From assembly GCF_016508255.1 (NCBI RefSeq), contig NZ_JADVKT010000004.1, positions 1-64,000 on the forward strand: a DNA stretch of 64,000 nt, given 5' to 3'. The position numbers were made by a program, and so were the translations under genes. Shown one piece after another: positions 28,323 to 38,467 of the stretch; the first letter of the stretch is position 1; each line of letters opens with the position of its first letter. The notes beneath the pieces were generated by a model. The model made no database searches and had not been told where the DNA came from. It saw nothing but the letters and a program-made list of their open reading frames with translations. The DNA is from Acinetobacter calcoaceticus (GTDB taxonomy: Bacteria; Pseudomonadota; Gammaproteobacteria; Pseudomonadales; Moraxellaceae).

Positions 28323-28866
28323 AATCTACGCCCCAATTGACGTAAATACGACCAGCTTCAAGATCAACACGTTGTACTACATCTTTATGCCAAGGAATCA
28401 TGCGTTCTTCTGAATCAATGCTGTCAGGGGTAGCATGTACCACCATCACATCATTAGCTCCAGTTTCAAACAACTCATGAATTTTACCTAAGTTTACTTC
28501 CTGTTCTTCATCATCCAGACCAAACACTGTTAAGCCTTTTAAATCTGACCAGTAGTACTCATCTACATCTGCTTTTGGCAGTTGAGACTTAGCAATCCAG
28601 ATATTAGCGCCAACCAAGTTTTCTGCCCCAGTGCGATCACTCACACCTTTCAAAGCAACAACTAGGCCTTTGCCATGTGGTTTCCAACGTTTTACATCTA
28701 TTGTCTGCCAACCGGCCTTGGTCTCAATGTACCAAGGCAGGTAGTCAAACATATTGCTCATAGGTTCTGTATTTGAATACACCCAGAGCCACCCATTCAA
28801 TCCATAAGCTGAACGTAACTGTCCAATCTGAATACGATCTTCGGGAACATTCTGTGTTGATGTCAT
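28318..28866 (-). CDS. rimM: Ribosome maturation factor RimM
   Basis: The 182-residue protein assists maturation of the 30S head. It has the N-terminal RimM domain (IQIGQLRSAYGLNGWLWVYSNTEP, residues 11-100) and a C-terminal PRC-barrel domain (DVDEYYWSDLKGLTVFGL, from about 97), ending with the usual MIPWHKDVVQRVDLEAGRIYV-type tail. It is 20 bases after rpsP and 42 before trmD. Confidence 0.96.
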   Translation of the reverse strand: MTSTQNVPEDRIQIGQLRSAYGLNGWLWVYSNTEPMSNMFDYLPWYIETKAGWQTIDVKRWKPHGKGLVVALKGVSDRTGAENLVGANIWIAKSQLPKADVDEYYWSDLKGLTVFGLDDEEQEVNLGKIHELFETGANDVMVVHATPDSIDSEERMIPWHKDVVQRVDLEAGRIYVNWGVDY

Positions 28867-28886
28867 GGGCTACCTACTACAAAAAA

Positions 28887-29138
28887 TTATGCAGTAGCTT
28901 TTTTAGCTTGAGCAGCTAAAGAAGCAACACGTTCAGAAGGTTGAGCACCTTGAGAAACCCAGTGAGCAAAACGGTCTGCATCTAAACGAAGTTTTTCTGC
29001 TTGACCTTGTGCAGTCGGGTTAAAGAAACCGATACGCTCGATAAAACGACCATCACGTGCATTGCGGCTATCAGTCACAACGATTTGATAGAATGGACGT
29101 TTTTTTGCGCCGCCACGTGCTAAACGAATAACAACCAT
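28887..29138 (-). CDS. rpsP: 30S ribosomal protein S16
   Basis: The 83-residue protein begins [21 protein letters not shown] and contains [18 protein letters not shown], the S16 signature. The frame extends 18 codons upstream, but the ATG at 29138 matches the family. It is the first gene of the rpsP-rimM-trmD-rplS operon. Confidence 0.97.
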   Translation of the reverse strand: MVVIRLARGGAKKRPFYQIVVTDSRNARDGRFIERIGFFNPTAQGQAEKLRLDADRFAHWVSQGAQPSERVASLAAQAKKATA

Positions 29139-29284
29139 GATAAAAGCCTTATAATTCTTACGGATTATCCCTGCGCCGACCATCGGCAACACTTCAAACC
29201 CCTTTCATAGAGGGCAACATTCTACGTGATTTTTACCCTGAAAGAAAGATTAAATTTTGAGTTATCCGCAGTTTTGAATTTAAA

Positions 29285-29710
29285 TTACTCTGTCCAACTT
29301 GATGAAGCAGATAACGCACAAACTGTAGCACCTTTTGCCCAAAACTTTTGCCCTTGATCATTTAAGCAAATAATGCCATCGCCCGATTGAGAGCTAGTAG
29401 AAATTGGGGTTGCAGTAAGCACCCAAGTTGAATCATTCAAAGTAGTAAAAGCCAAACTATATAAAGCTTGTCCTTGCATGGGACTCACATTAGAACCATA
29501 TATCGTCTCTATGGTTGCACTCGAGGAATAACGGTTATCGACCATTCTTTGAGATTCTAAAGTTTGTGCAATATTCATCATTTCAGATTGAACAGCTGTA
29601 CGATGCCCTTTACGTAAATATTGTAAATATGAAGGGGTAGCTATCGCTGCTAAAATTGCAACAATCGCTACCACAATCATTAATTCAATCAATGTAAAAC
29701 CACTCTTCAC
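29285..29710 (-). CDS. pilE: Type IV minor pilin, PilE type
   Basis: The roughly 141-residue prepilin has a leader ending in KSG cut before [24 protein letters not shown], with the conserved Glu5. The head YSLAFTTLNDSTWVLTATP followed by GDGIICLNDQGQ resembles the C-terminal domain of Pseudomonas PilE. A. baylyi ComE/ComF are the related competence pilins. It is the last gene of the minor-pilin operon. The GTG at 29710 shares its first base with the preceding TAG stop and has AGAG 6 bases upstream; a TTG two codons earlier (29716) is the alternative start. Confidence 0.85.
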   Translation of the reverse strand: MKSGFTLIELMIVVAIVAILAAIATPSYLQYLRKGHRTAVQSEMMNIAQTLESQRMVDNRYSSSATIETIYGSNVSPMQGQALYSLAFTTLNDSTWVLTATPISTSSQSGDGIICLNDQGQKFWAKGATVCALSASSSWTE

Positions 29711-30189
29711 TACCAACTCTCACTATTTGCTTCACATGTATTACATGTAGTTGTTCCACCACAATCATTATCTACAGCGCTAGCCGTTAAACTTTGGCAA
29801 CGCAAACCTGAGTTTTTAGCAATAAAATTAAAATTTCTCGAATCTGTAGTCGTTGCCCTAATCACCCATGTCTGTCCATTTGCAGCAGAATCAGTTAATA
29901 GACTACCAGTAGTTGTATCATCAGTGATTTGAATCGTATAACCACCTCGGGCTAGCGTTACAGAGGTTGTAGTAAAACCTCTGTAAGTAAAATTTCTAGA
30001 CTTATGTTGCTCCAATCGTTCAGCTAATTTCAAAATTTCACTCTTCGCAGCAGAGGCTGTAGCCCTCCGGGTATAGCTTTGATATGAAGGAATGGCAATA
30101 GAAGCAAAAATAGCTACGATAACAAGGACGACCATAAGTTCAATCAGAGTAACACCCTGATTGAATTTCGGATTATAGTATTTACTCAT
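29710..30189 (-). CDS. Type IV minor pilin, PilE/ComE-like
   Basis: The 159-residue prepilin has leader MSKYYNPKFNQG and then VTLIELMVVLVIVAIFASIAIPSY; Glu5 is present, but residue 1 is Val instead of Phe. The C-terminal region carries several cysteines (LRCQSL, DNDCGG, TTCNTCEANSESW), suggesting one or two disulfides, more than the next pilin. It lies between pilY1 and the PilE-type gene, matching the position of the A. baylyi comE/comF pair. It probably primes or decorates the pilus. Confidence 0.83.
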   Translation of the reverse strand: MSKYYNPKFNQGVTLIELMVVLVIVAIFASIAIPSYQSYTRRATASAAKSEILKLAERLEQHKSRNFTYRGFTTTSVTLARGGYTIQITDDTTTGSLLTDSAANGQTWVIRATTTDSRNFNFIAKNSGLRCQSLTASAVDNDCGGTTTCNTCEANSESW

Positions 30190-30201
30190 AAATCATCCTT
30201 T

Positions 30202-33200
30202 CTAGCGATAACGCTCATACCAACGCACAGGCACCAAATGACTTGTACATTGCCACTGCCCTGTTCCTTGTTGGTTACCGGATAACTTTAACTTTCCACA
30301 ACTGTTCTGCGGCGCAGGATTATCATCAGTCGGTACAAATCCAATATTACGAATGCCTGAACCAATTAGATTCAAGTTCTTACCTGCTGCATCAATCTGA
30401 AAACCACTTGGATTTTCCTTAGTCTGATTAATCGATCCATCTGCATTAAGACATGCCCCAAATGGTAAACAGTAAGTTTGGCGATCTGTTTCACCCACTA
30501 CACGTGGCAAACAAGGATCTGACGCAACAATACCTGTTCCTTGAGGATCATATACAGGAACAATTAAATTGCCCGTAATTGCCATTGGTTCTTCAAATGC
30601 TTTAAGTCCCCCTTTAACACGGAAACTATTATCTGCTTTTTCAGTACCATTGCTTGTACTTGAAAGCGATCGATACCAACCTCCCTGACCTGTGCCTGTA
30701 CTTGGAAAGAAAATTTGCCCTACACTAGTTTCACCTGTTCTTAATATTTGTGGATTTTTTCGAAGATTTAAGCGAATAAGGTCCTTAGTTTCAAGCTGAC
30801 TATCACTTAACGACATTAAATTCTTCTTGATAAAGTCTCTATCAATAATTCCATATACATTATTTACAGGCCGACCACTGAGTGCCGTACTAGGAGACAT
30901 ACCTTCCCGCCCAATAATTGGATAAACATCAAGCGGTGTACTCCGATCACCAGAAGACATCCCAACCGTAATAAATGAGCGACTGCCATAATCATGGATT
31001 GTTACTGTAGGCGGCTCATAAAAACGAGGGGCATTTCCACCTGTGTAATCATTTCCACTATCATTTGTTGTATCATTTGTTGCTAGATTTGCCAAGCGAA
31101 CTACTCGTATGCCAAAACTACTATAAGTCGAATTAGTCTGTGTCTGATTATTATTCAGATCTACACGGAAGATTTGTCCACCTAAATCGCCAAAATACAA
31201 ATGGTCTACTAAGCCATCCCCATCTCGGTCCAAAGTACTAATACGACTAACAATACTATGCTTCATATTAGCATTATCATTACTTGAGCCTGTATCACTG
31301 GTCCACCATAAACGCTCTCCAGTTTTGGCATCTATAATATAGACAGCATTACCTTTTGCTTTTCCATTGGTAAAGCATGAGTCGCTCAACGTAATATTTG
31401 GTTTTTCATAGCATTGATCATAACCACCACCAACAATCATGACGCGTCTAATAACACCGTTATAACGAATATTTGCAAGCACCGGCTTAGACCAACTTTG
31501 TCCCATACGGCTATAGTCAGCTTGGTCTGCACCTATTCTGAACATTAATTGTGGGGAAGTAGGATTTAATACATTTAATCCATAATAGCTGCTTCCACCC
31601 ATCCGCATTCCGCCATAAATATTCATTTGCTTAGCGGTCACTTTAGATACTGCCGTGCTACCAGAACCTGTAGTGGTAATGTTGTATGCAGGATCTGACA
31701 CCCATGCGCCATCCATACCTTGAGCAGGAGCTGTTGAATCACTTTGACCAACCACTAAAGCTTTAGAAGCTATTGAATCATTTAATATATCGGCTGGTAT
31801 AAATACCATTTGCTCGACCCCAGAAGAGGCATCAACGATATGCAATCCTCCCTCCATACTTCCGTAAAGAATAGATTGATCACGTGTGGTAGTTAAATTC
31901 CCATTTTGATCTAAAGTTCCGCTATAAGTAAGTTGTACTGGAAAAGAATGAATACTTCCGCCCATCGATAAATAAGGAGCATTTGATGTAGTTAATGAAC
32001 TTGGTAGAGCTGTCGCTGTAATATCTGTCGGATAACCCAAGTAATTTAATAATTTTAATTTCAAGCTCACAGGAAATGCCTTCAAAACATCCTGTCCCGT
32101 AGATGTATCAAATTTTCCTAGAACATAACTTGCAGTATTAACTGCTGTATCAAAAGGATTTGTATTTACAGTAGGTGCAGCAGGAATTTTCAATAAATTC
32201 GTATTTGTAGTAGATATTTTAGTTAGACTACCATCTGTGGCCACTGTAGAAACATCAGTAAATAGATTTCGGATTTTACTTTTTCCTGCATAATAATATT
32301 TAGTAATATTACCTTGAGCATTTACTTGTTCTGTCTGACCTAAAGCTGGTAAGGGTACATTGCTATAGGTACCTCCTAAGAAAACTTTTCCACCATCATT
32401 ATAACTAGAGCTATTCCAATAATCTTTTGTGCCACTACGGAATGCTCCATTTGCATCATAGACCAGCCCGCCAGAGTTTGCTTCAAAAGCACCAGCATTT
32501 GAACCAGATAAAACCACATGATATTTTTTTAAGTTACCACGCCAAGTGAGGTAAGCATTAGCTGGATCTGGCTCAAAAGCCCGTAAATAACCATATTCCT
32601 GTAGATTTTTAGGATTTAATGCATCATAAGGTACAGAAATCGCGCCAGTAGTGAGCGGTTCTAAAGGAACCTTGCCTAAGTTATTAATAAATGCAATAAC
32701 GCTATCGGTTACCCCTTGCGCACTTTGAGTAGGGAAAAAACCACCATTGCCATAACCTGGAGCAGATACTGCGTTCGCTCCCTGAGTCGGAGAGCATGCA
32801 TCATCACCGTTTCTATCTATTTGAGTACGGGAACTCATCTTACATGCGTTCTTCGCATCTGTAGTGCTCAAGGCATTTAATGCTGAACCGAAACCAACAA
32901 AAGCAGTTTGTATAGATACATTGGCTGGGTTTGTAGCATTATTAGGATCACTTTGAATCACCCCGCCATTAAACAAGGCTTTAGCAAAGTTACTCATATA
33001 ATCCCAGTTGGTCCCACCGCTCAGGCCACCACTATTACTAAACGAGCCAAGATTCAATGCAGAGGCTAGAACGGAAGAGTTCACATTATTCGTCGGCTCA
33101 CCGTCAGAAAGAATATAAACCCCTTGACCATCACAACTTTGACGCTGACTAGCAAGAGGTAATGGCGACTTATAAGTAGTATAGTTAGTATTTGGATCTT

Positions 33201-34368
33201 TTGAGCTCTGCACAGAACTATTAAAACCACTATAACTATTTGTACCTAAAATTGTTTGTGTCTGATAAACACAACTACCTGTGACAGCATTAACTGTACA
33301 TTGTGTATCATAGGTAGCCGTTGTTGGATTAGTAATTGAAGCAGCACTCCACGTGGTACAACCACTAGAGTTATATGCAGTACAACTTTGATAATTAGGT
33401 ACTGTGCCTACTACGTTAGTTTGGGTATATGTAGATTTATAATAATAGGTAGTTGTCCACAAAAATGTTTTATAATAATAAGTCGTGTAAGTCGTTACAT
33501 TTCCGTTTACCGAGCTTGTAACGTTAGTAGTATAACCGGATAAAGTAGATTGGCTTGGGATTGTTGTTGGGGTATATGTACACTTTGTATAATCTGTTGA
33601 ACCAGCAGCCGAAGCATTACCACAACTATTATAAACAGTCTGTGAAGTCTGGGTGACAGTTGGATAATATTTAAAATACATCGCTACGTTTACTGTAGTC
33701 GAACTTAATGTTCGTGTACCCATTAAATAAGCTGCTGCCTCAGCAAAAGCATTCGCTGTAGGGGTACCACCACTTGCTTCTAATCCAGCTACAGCATTTT
33801 TTAATGCAACTCGTTGAGCAGATCCGACAATACCCAAATTTGCTGCTGGAACTAAAATTTCACCACTATTATTATCTCCAGTAGTTCCACTGCTATATGT
33901 AGAGAAATGTCCCAATCCAACACTTACATTATTAAATATAGGGTTATTATTTTCTAAAAAAGAAAACATACCATCTTTTAAACGCGTTAATCGTTCATAA
34001 CAGCGATAACTGTTATCTGCTTGTTTCTCACATCCAGTTGTTGAATTAGTTACTTTGCTATTAGTAGTATTTGAGGAAACTCCACAATAATAACGTCGAT
34101 AACTAGGCGTGGTTGTTGAATTCACATAAGTTGGTGAACAATTTGTAATCCCATAATCATCATAAATACCAAAACCAGACTGGATGATATGCCCCATTGA
34201 TCCAGAAGTATCTAGCATCATGACAATCGTTTTTTTACCGGCTGTAGGAGAGGCATAAATTTGTAAATCACTTGCCAGCACTACAGAACTCGTCATGAGC
34301 CATGTAAATGTTATTAAACTTGAATAAATGGCATACCATAATTTATTTGGTTTAAAATCTAATTTCAT
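30202..34368 (-). CDS. pilY1: Type IV pilus tip adhesin/assembly factor PilY1
   Basis: The 1388-residue exported protein has a signal peptide ending near SSVVLA. A von Willebrand A domain begins with the MIDAS motif LDTSGSMG (near residue 52) and is interrupted by a long Tyr/Thr/Ser/Asn-rich insertion (about 240-390). The C-terminal half is the PilC/PilY1 beta-propeller, with a calcium-loop sequence DRDGDGLVD near residue 1050. PilY1 sits at the pilus tip and regulates retraction, surface sensing and adhesion; A. baylyi ComC is its competence orthologue. An ATG four codons upstream overlaps the pilX stop; the ATG at 34368 has GGGG 7 bases upstream and is preferred. Confidence 0.93.
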   Translation of the reverse strand: MKLDFKPNKLWYAIYSSLITFTWLMTSSVVLASDLQIYASPTAGKKTIVMMLDTSGSMGHIIQSGFGIYDDYGITNCSPTYVNSTTTPSYRRYYCGVSSNTTNSKVTNSTTGCEKQADNSYRCYERLTRLKDGMFSFLENNNPIFNNVSVGLGHFSTYSSGTTGDNNSGEILVPAANLGIVGSAQRVALKNAVAGLEASGGTPTANAFAEAAAYLMGTRTLSSTTVNVAMYFKYYPTVTQTSQTVYNSCGNASAAGSTDYTKCTYTPTTIPSQSTLSGYTTNVTSSVNGNVTTYTTYYYKTFLWTTTYYYKSTYTQTNVVGTVPNYQSCTAYNSSGCTTWSAASITNPTTATYDTQCTVNAVTGSCVYQTQTILGTNSYSGFNSSVQSSKDPNTNYTTYKSPLPLASQRQSCDGQGVYILSDGEPTNNVNSSVLASALNLGSFSNSGGLSGGTNWDYMSNFAKALFNGGVIQSDPNNATNPANVSIQTAFVGFGSALNALSTTDAKNACKMSSRTQIDRNGDDACSPTQGANAVSAPGYGNGGFFPTQSAQGVTDSVIAFINNLGKVPLEPLTTGAISVPYDALNPKNLQEYGYLRAFEPDPANAYLTWRGNLKKYHVVLSGSNAGAFEANSGGLVYDANGAFRSGTKDYWNSSSYNDGGKVFLGGTYSNVPLPALGQTEQVNAQGNITKYYYAGKSKIRNLFTDVSTVATDGSLTKISTTNTNLLKIPAAPTVNTNPFDTAVNTASYVLGKFDTSTGQDVLKAFPVSLKLKLLNYLGYPTDITATALPSSLTTSNAPYLSMGGSIHSFPVQLTYSGTLDQNGNLTTTRDQSILYGSMEGGLHIVDASSGVEQMVFIPADILNDSIASKALVVGQSDSTAPAQGMDGAWVSDPAYNITTTGSGSTAVSKVTAKQMNIYGGMRMGGSSYYGLNVLNPTSPQLMFRIGADQADYSRMGQSWSKPVLANIRYNGVIRRVMIVGGGYDQCYEKPNITLSDSCFTNGKAKGNAVYIIDAKTGERLWWTSDTGSSNDNANMKHSIVSRISTLDRDGDGLVDHLYFGDLGGQIFRVDLNNNQTQTNSTYSSFGIRVVRLANLATNDTTNDSGNDYTGGNAPRFYEPPTVTIHDYGSRSFITVGMSSGDRSTPLDVYPIIGREGMSPSTALSGRPVNNVYGIIDRDFIKKNLMSLSDSQLETKDLIRLNLRKNPQILRTGETSVGQIFFPSTGTGQGGWYRSLSSTSNGTEKADNSFRVKGGLKAFEEPMAITGNLIVPVYDPQGTGIVASDPCLPRVVGETDRQTYCLPFGACLNADGSINQTKENPSGFQIDAAGKNLNLIGSGIRNIGFVPTDDNPAPQNSCGKLKLSGNQQGTGQWQCTSHLVPVRWYERYR

Positions 34369-34379
34369 GATATTCCCCA

Positions 34380-35195
34380 TTATGAACCTGGCGCCATGGT
34401 TTCGGTAAGCTTATTGGTATAATTAAATTCTTGAACTTGAGTACTAAAAGGTACGTTATGGTTTGCTAAACAATCAGCTAACGTCTGCTTACTTACTAAG
34501 GCACTGTCAAAGTTATCACTGATTTTGGCACCGCTTGTGCTCAGACAATCTGCTTGTAAAGTTTGCATTGAAGTAGAAGCGTACGCAGGTAAAAAAGAAG
34601 TTGTAACAACTCTAATGCGCTGTGTAGAAAGCATACTCTTTGGTAATGCTGTACCCTCAGATGCGTTTGTTCCACGTGCTAAATTTGAACCTGGAATATC
34701 ATTAATCGCATCTGTTGGAATACTTACAGCAATTTGAGTAACAATAGCTTGGCGATTACTTCCATAATCAGTAGTAAGATCACAAAAACCAGCTATTCCC
34801 CCATCCTCTACCACCGCATTATTAGCTGATCCAGCTCGTAATAAACTTGCATCTCGAGTTTGAGCAAAACTTACTGTAGTAGAAACTGGCTTATAGCAAA
34901 AATTATATTCCGACCCAGGATGGCTTTCATTTTCTTTGAGCGCAGCTCCCACTACATTAGTAATATTGGTGAGTGTTGATGGGTCCATCTGCGTAATAAG
35001 TTGTATGGGAGCATCAGACGATTGAAAGTTTAACTGACCAATTTGACTATTGGTTGCAACCTTCAAAGAAACAATAGCCACTCTTATGGCTAAGACCCCA
35101 ACAGAAATAACAATTAATAAAATAATAAGCACAACAATAAGTGTTGCACCTCTTTCATGATGCTGAACTATATATTTTTTTCTCAAATGGGTCAT
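34380..35195 (-). CDS. pilX: Minor pilin PilX
   Basis: The 271-residue prepilin has a leader ending in ERG and then ATLIVVLIILLIVISVGVLAIR. Position 5 is Val, not Glu, as is usual for the PilX/GspK group, which sits at the pilus tip. The head is larger than that of P. aeruginosa PilX. It overlaps the end of pilW by 4 bases and the pilY1 start region closely, so translation is probably coupled. Confidence 0.9.
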   Translation of the reverse strand: MTHLRKKYIVQHHERGATLIVVLIILLIVISVGVLAIRVAIVSLKVATNSQIGQLNFQSSDAPIQLITQMDPSTLTNITNVVGAALKENESHPGSEYNFCYKPVSTTVSFAQTRDASLLRAGSANNAVVEDGGIAGFCDLTTDYGSNRQAIVTQIAVSIPTDAINDIPGSNLARGTNASEGTALPKSMLSTQRIRVVTTSFLPAYASTSMQTLQADCLSTSGAKISDNFDSALVSKQTLADCLANHNVPFSTQVQEFNYTNKLTETMAPGS

Positions 35196-36202
35196 AGTTT
35201 TTCCCCCATTGCATTACGTAGAGCAATTGTTGTGCTATAAACACGTCGCAAAAATCGCGTACTCGTATCTGTGGCATGCACTGTTTGATCTAACATTACA
35301 AATTTTTGGTTAGGATCAATGGCTTTGTTCTGGGCATTATTTGTAGAACGTGCCAACACAGAAAGTTGTATAGACAAAATACGTGGAGGCAATTGAGCTG
35401 GAGAAGCAGCACGTGCAGCTTGTGCAGCAACCCGATATTGAGGAATAGTGTAATAAGCAAAGTTACCAGCTGTGTCTTTTGCACCTAATAAAACATGAAA
35501 ATAGTCAATACGAGGCAATATGATTTGACCCGCATCCCCAAACTTTTCAACCGATGTTGGTTGGGCTGTAGGTAGATCAGAAGGTTTATTTGCATCACAT
35601 GCCAGTGCATAATCTTGTTGAGAACTACCATTATTATCAAGACGTAAAAAATAGCGTTCTACCACAAGATCTCCTGCCAAAACATTTACACCTTCGCAAT
35701 TTGTCATATTAGAAGGTGCAATAAATTGAATAGTGAGCTGATCACTTTGTACAGTAGCATTTGAACTATTCTGTATATTTGAGAGACCTTTCCATTGATT
35801 ATTAGCAGTACTTACCGTATCGCCTGCTCCACGACTTAACAAGGCATCTGCAATATACGTATTACTTCCTGTATCAGTTAATATAGTAGGCACAAAATTT
35901 ATATTGTTATTGTTGGTGGCCGTAGAACCAGTTAATATCACGCCTCCCCAAGGAGTAGTATCATCTAACTGAGGGTTTACGACGTTTCCATAATTTACAA
36001 GTCTTATATCACGTGCAATATAATCCAAACCAAAAACACCACTATCTTGTATTTCAGCATTCGCTTTCTGCAACCGACTTGATAAAATCCCACCAATAAA
36101 CAATTGGGTAGCGGCTGCAACTAAAATCAAACCTAAAGCCAAAGCCACCATAAGTTCGATTAAAGTAAAACCGTGCTGCTTTACTAAAAATGATCGAGCC
36201 AT
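35192..36202 (-). CDS. pilW: Minor pilin PilW
   Basis: The 336-residue prepilin starts MARSFLVKQHG and then FTLIELMVALALGLILVAAATQLF with Glu5. The PilW head is long, with a late segment LPPRILSIQLSVLARS typical of the family. ATG 36202 overlaps the pilV stop (TGATG) and has GGAGG upstream; the frame's earlier start at 36226 is rejected. It works with FimU, PilV and PilX as the pilus initiation complex. Confidence 0.9.
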   Translation of the reverse strand: MARSFLVKQHGFTLIELMVALALGLILVAAATQLFIGGILSSRLQKANAEIQDSGVFGLDYIARDIRLVNYGNVVNPQLDDTTPWGGVILTGSTATNNNNINFVPTILTDTGSNTYIADALLSRGAGDTVSTANNQWKGLSNIQNSSNATVQSDQLTIQFIAPSNMTNCEGVNVLAGDLVVERYFLRLDNNGSSQQDYALACDANKPSDLPTAQPTSVEKFGDAGQIILPRIDYFHVLLGAKDTAGNFAYYTIPQYRVAAQAARAASPAQLPPRILSIQLSVLARSTNNAQNKAIDPNQKFVMLDQTVHATDTSTRFLRRVYSTTIALRNAMGEKL

Positions 36203-36753
36203 CAATATGCCTCCATCATTAAACATTTAGAATTAGAAACATAAATACCGCTACTAGATATGCAATTTGATACATCTACAGTTGATGCGCTCCCACTTGT
36301 ACTCATTACAGGTAAAGTTTTTCCCCAAAAAGCGAAAAGGCACTGTCTCTGTAAAGTCATAGTTGAAGTAACCCCAGGACAACTTGTCATTGTAATTTTG
36401 ATACCTAGTTGATCTGCAATTCTCGCTGTTTGGTATGCATCAAATTGAGCAAGTTGCGAAGGAGTACAAGCCGTGTTGAAGCAGGAAGCAGGAGCAACTG
36501 TCGTAGATGAAAAATTACTATAACTACGAACAAAAGCCGGATATTGGCCAGATTGAACACTATTTACACGAATATTTTCGGCTAACCCTCTCATGATTAT
36601 CATCGCCTGAGATTTAGTTAATGCCTCTGAAGATGCATCCATAGCCTTAAGTTGAAGCGCTACGTAACCTAAAACTCCTATTGCAAGCAAAATCAAAGCG
36701 ACTAAAACCTCTATTAGTCCAACCCCTGCTTGCGCTTTTAGTTTGGTGGGCAT
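36202..36753 (-). CDS. pilV: Minor pilin PilV
   Basis: The 183-residue prepilin has leader MPTKLKAQAG and then VGLIEVLVALILLAIGVLGYVALQL; Glu5 is present and residue 1 is Val. It matches PilV, including QLKAMDASSEALTKSQAMIIM after the helix. It overlaps fimU by 16 bases and pilW by one codon's bases. Confidence 0.9.
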   Translation of the reverse strand: MPTKLKAQAGVGLIEVLVALILLAIGVLGYVALQLKAMDASSEALTKSQAMIIMRGLAENIRVNSVQSGQYPAFVRSYSNFSSTTVAPASCFNTACTPSQLAQFDAYQTARIADQLGIKITMTSCPGVTSTMTLQRQCLFAFWGKTLPVMSTSGSASTVDVSNCISSSGIYVSNSKCLMMEAY

Positions 36754-37223
36754 GGTGTCTCCTCAGCTTTAAAAATTAATGTGCCAAGCTTTGTTAGAAT
36801 AAGAACCTTCTTTTTATTTATTTTTGAATTACAAATAGATATCAGTGTATCTTGGGTGATATTGCTTACCACTCCATTTAGATTAAACGTTAATGTAGTG
36901 GTAGCTAAAGAGCTTTGCGTACTATCAGCGGCTATATTTTTTAGTGTAAGAGTATTATTAGAAGTAGCTTGCCAATTTAATGCAGTGGTCGTGTTGGAAG
37001 CCGTTGAATTCAAATTAACTGAAACATTCTGACGATTAAGTATTGCTTGGCTTTTCGCTTCCGACAAAGTATTGATTAGGCCTCGTTGATTTTCATCTAG
37101 TCGTTTGCTTTCTAATAAATTCGACATAGACGGCGCAGCCATCATCGCAATAATCGCCATTACTGCAATCGTCACCATAAGTTCAACCAAGGTGAACCCT
37201 TCTTGCGGAATAACTCCCCTCAT
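36738..37223 (-). CDS. fimU: Minor pilin FimU/FimT (GspH-like)
   Basis: The 161-residue prepilin has leader MRGVIPQEG and then FTLVELMVTIAVMAIIAMMAAPSM with Glu5. The GspH/FimT segment NQRGLINTLSEAKSQAILNRQNVSV follows. It is first in the seven-gene minor-pilin operon. FimT is a DNA-binding relative, so naming between FimU and FimT is from position; FimU fits better. Confidence 0.85.
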   Translation of the reverse strand: MRGVIPQEGFTLVELMVTIAVMAIIAMMAAPSMSNLLESKRLDENQRGLINTLSEAKSQAILNRQNVSVNLNSTASNTTTALNWQATSNNTLTLKNIAADSTQSSLATTTLTFNLNGVVSNITQDTLISICNSKINKKKVLILTKLGTLIFKAEETPCPPN

Positions 37224-37317
37224 CCCCCGAACCCCAAATAAACTTAAGAATTTTTTATTTATTATTTAAATTTTACGGTTTAGATTTACAAAAAAAATAC
37301 AAAGCAGATAAAGGGTA

Positions 37318-37358
37318 TAAAAAAACAGATAATCGTCACATCAACAATTATCTGTTTT
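37318..37358 (-). terminator. Terminator of ispH
   Basis: AAAACAGATAAT pairs with ATTATCTGTTTT and is followed on the minus strand by TTTAT. It lies about 40 bases past the ispH stop codon. Confidence 0.85.
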
Positions 37359-37394
37359 ACTATTTTAAAATCAATATGTTAAATAAGTCACACT

Positions 37395-38345
37395 TTATGC
37401 TTGAGTCACATGAATACGTAATTCTTTAGGAAGACTAAAGGTTATGTTCTCTTCACGCCCATCTAATTCTTTAGGTGCTTGCGCGCCCCAGTCTTGTAAA
37501 CGTTGAATCACTTGCTTAATTAGAATTTCTGGTGCTGAAGCACCCGCTGTCACACCAATTTTGCAAGTATCATTGAACCATGACTGCTCTAGCTGATCCG
37601 CATTATCTACAAGATAAGCTGCTTTACCCATACGTTCTGCAAGCTCGCGTAAACGATTTGAATTTGATGAGTTAGGTGAACCTACAACCAATACCACATC
37701 ACATTTTTCAGCCAAGTCACGTACCGCATCTTGTCTATTTTGAGTTGCATAGCAAATATCATCTTTACGCGGCCCCTGAATATGAGGAAATTTCGCACGC
37801 AAGGCATCAATAACTTTAGCTGTATCATCAATAGATAAAGTTGTTTGAGTTACAAATGCAAGTTTTTCAGGATGCCTTACTGCAAGCGCAGCCACATCAG
37901 CTTCATCTTCAACCAGATAAATGTCACCACCTTTCAATTTGTCATATTGGCCCATTGTTCCTTCAACTTCAGGGTGTCCTTCATGACCAATTAAAATTGC
38001 TTCTGTTCCTTCGCGGGCATATTTGGTTACTTCAATATGAACTTTGGTAACCAAGGGACAAGTCGCATCAAAAACTTTTAAGCCACGACGCTCGGCTTCT
38101 TGCTGAACAGCTTTTGAAACACCGTGCGCACTAAAAATCACAATTGAGTCATCTGGAACCTGATCTAGTTCATCAACAAAAACCGCCCCTCTTTGACGCA
38201 AATCATCTACAACAAATTTATTGTGTACAACTTCATGACGCACATAAATAGGAGGATTAAAACATTCTAAAGCCCGATTGACGATTGCTATGGCTCGATC
38301 AACACCGGCACAAAAACCACGCGGATTAGCTAACACAATTTCCAT
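37395..38345 (-). CDS. ispH: 4-hydroxy-3-methylbut-2-enyl diphosphate reductase IspH
   Basis: The 316-residue iron-sulfur enzyme makes IPP and DMAPP in the last step of the MEP pathway. The three cluster cysteines are in [11 protein letters not shown] (residue 12), DATCPLV (near 96) and DDICYATQ (near 197). The catalytic [13 protein letters not shown] and the substrate-binding TAGASAPE are present. It is convergent with nothing and divergent from gmk; it has its own terminator. Confidence 0.96.
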   Translation of the reverse strand: MEIVLANPRGFCAGVDRAIAIVNRALECFNPPIYVRHEVVHNKFVVDDLRQRGAVFVDELDQVPDDSIVIFSAHGVSKAVQQEAERRGLKVFDATCPLVTKVHIEVTKYAREGTEAILIGHEGHPEVEGTMGQYDKLKGGDIYLVEDEADVAALAVRHPEKLAFVTQTTLSIDDTAKVIDALRAKFPHIQGPRKDDICYATQNRQDAVRDLAEKCDVVLVVGSPNSSNSNRLRELAERMGKAAYLVDNADQLEQSWFNDTCKIGVTAGASAPEILIKQVIQRLQDWGAQAPKELDGREENITFSLPKELRIHVTQA

Positions 38346-38467
38346 AACAGCCTCAAAATTAATAGAACAGGGGAATTTCTCTTGAATATTTGCAATTAAA
38401 ACTATTCAGTTTAAACGCACGGTACACTACAATAGCGAAGATATTTTATCATATCAGGAAAAATATC

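Noticed and set aside
30202..34368. Possible recent transfer or phage tail fibre because of low-complexity, repetitive composition
   Set aside because: vWA, calcium-loop and propeller parts and the minor-pilin operon context identify it as PilY1.
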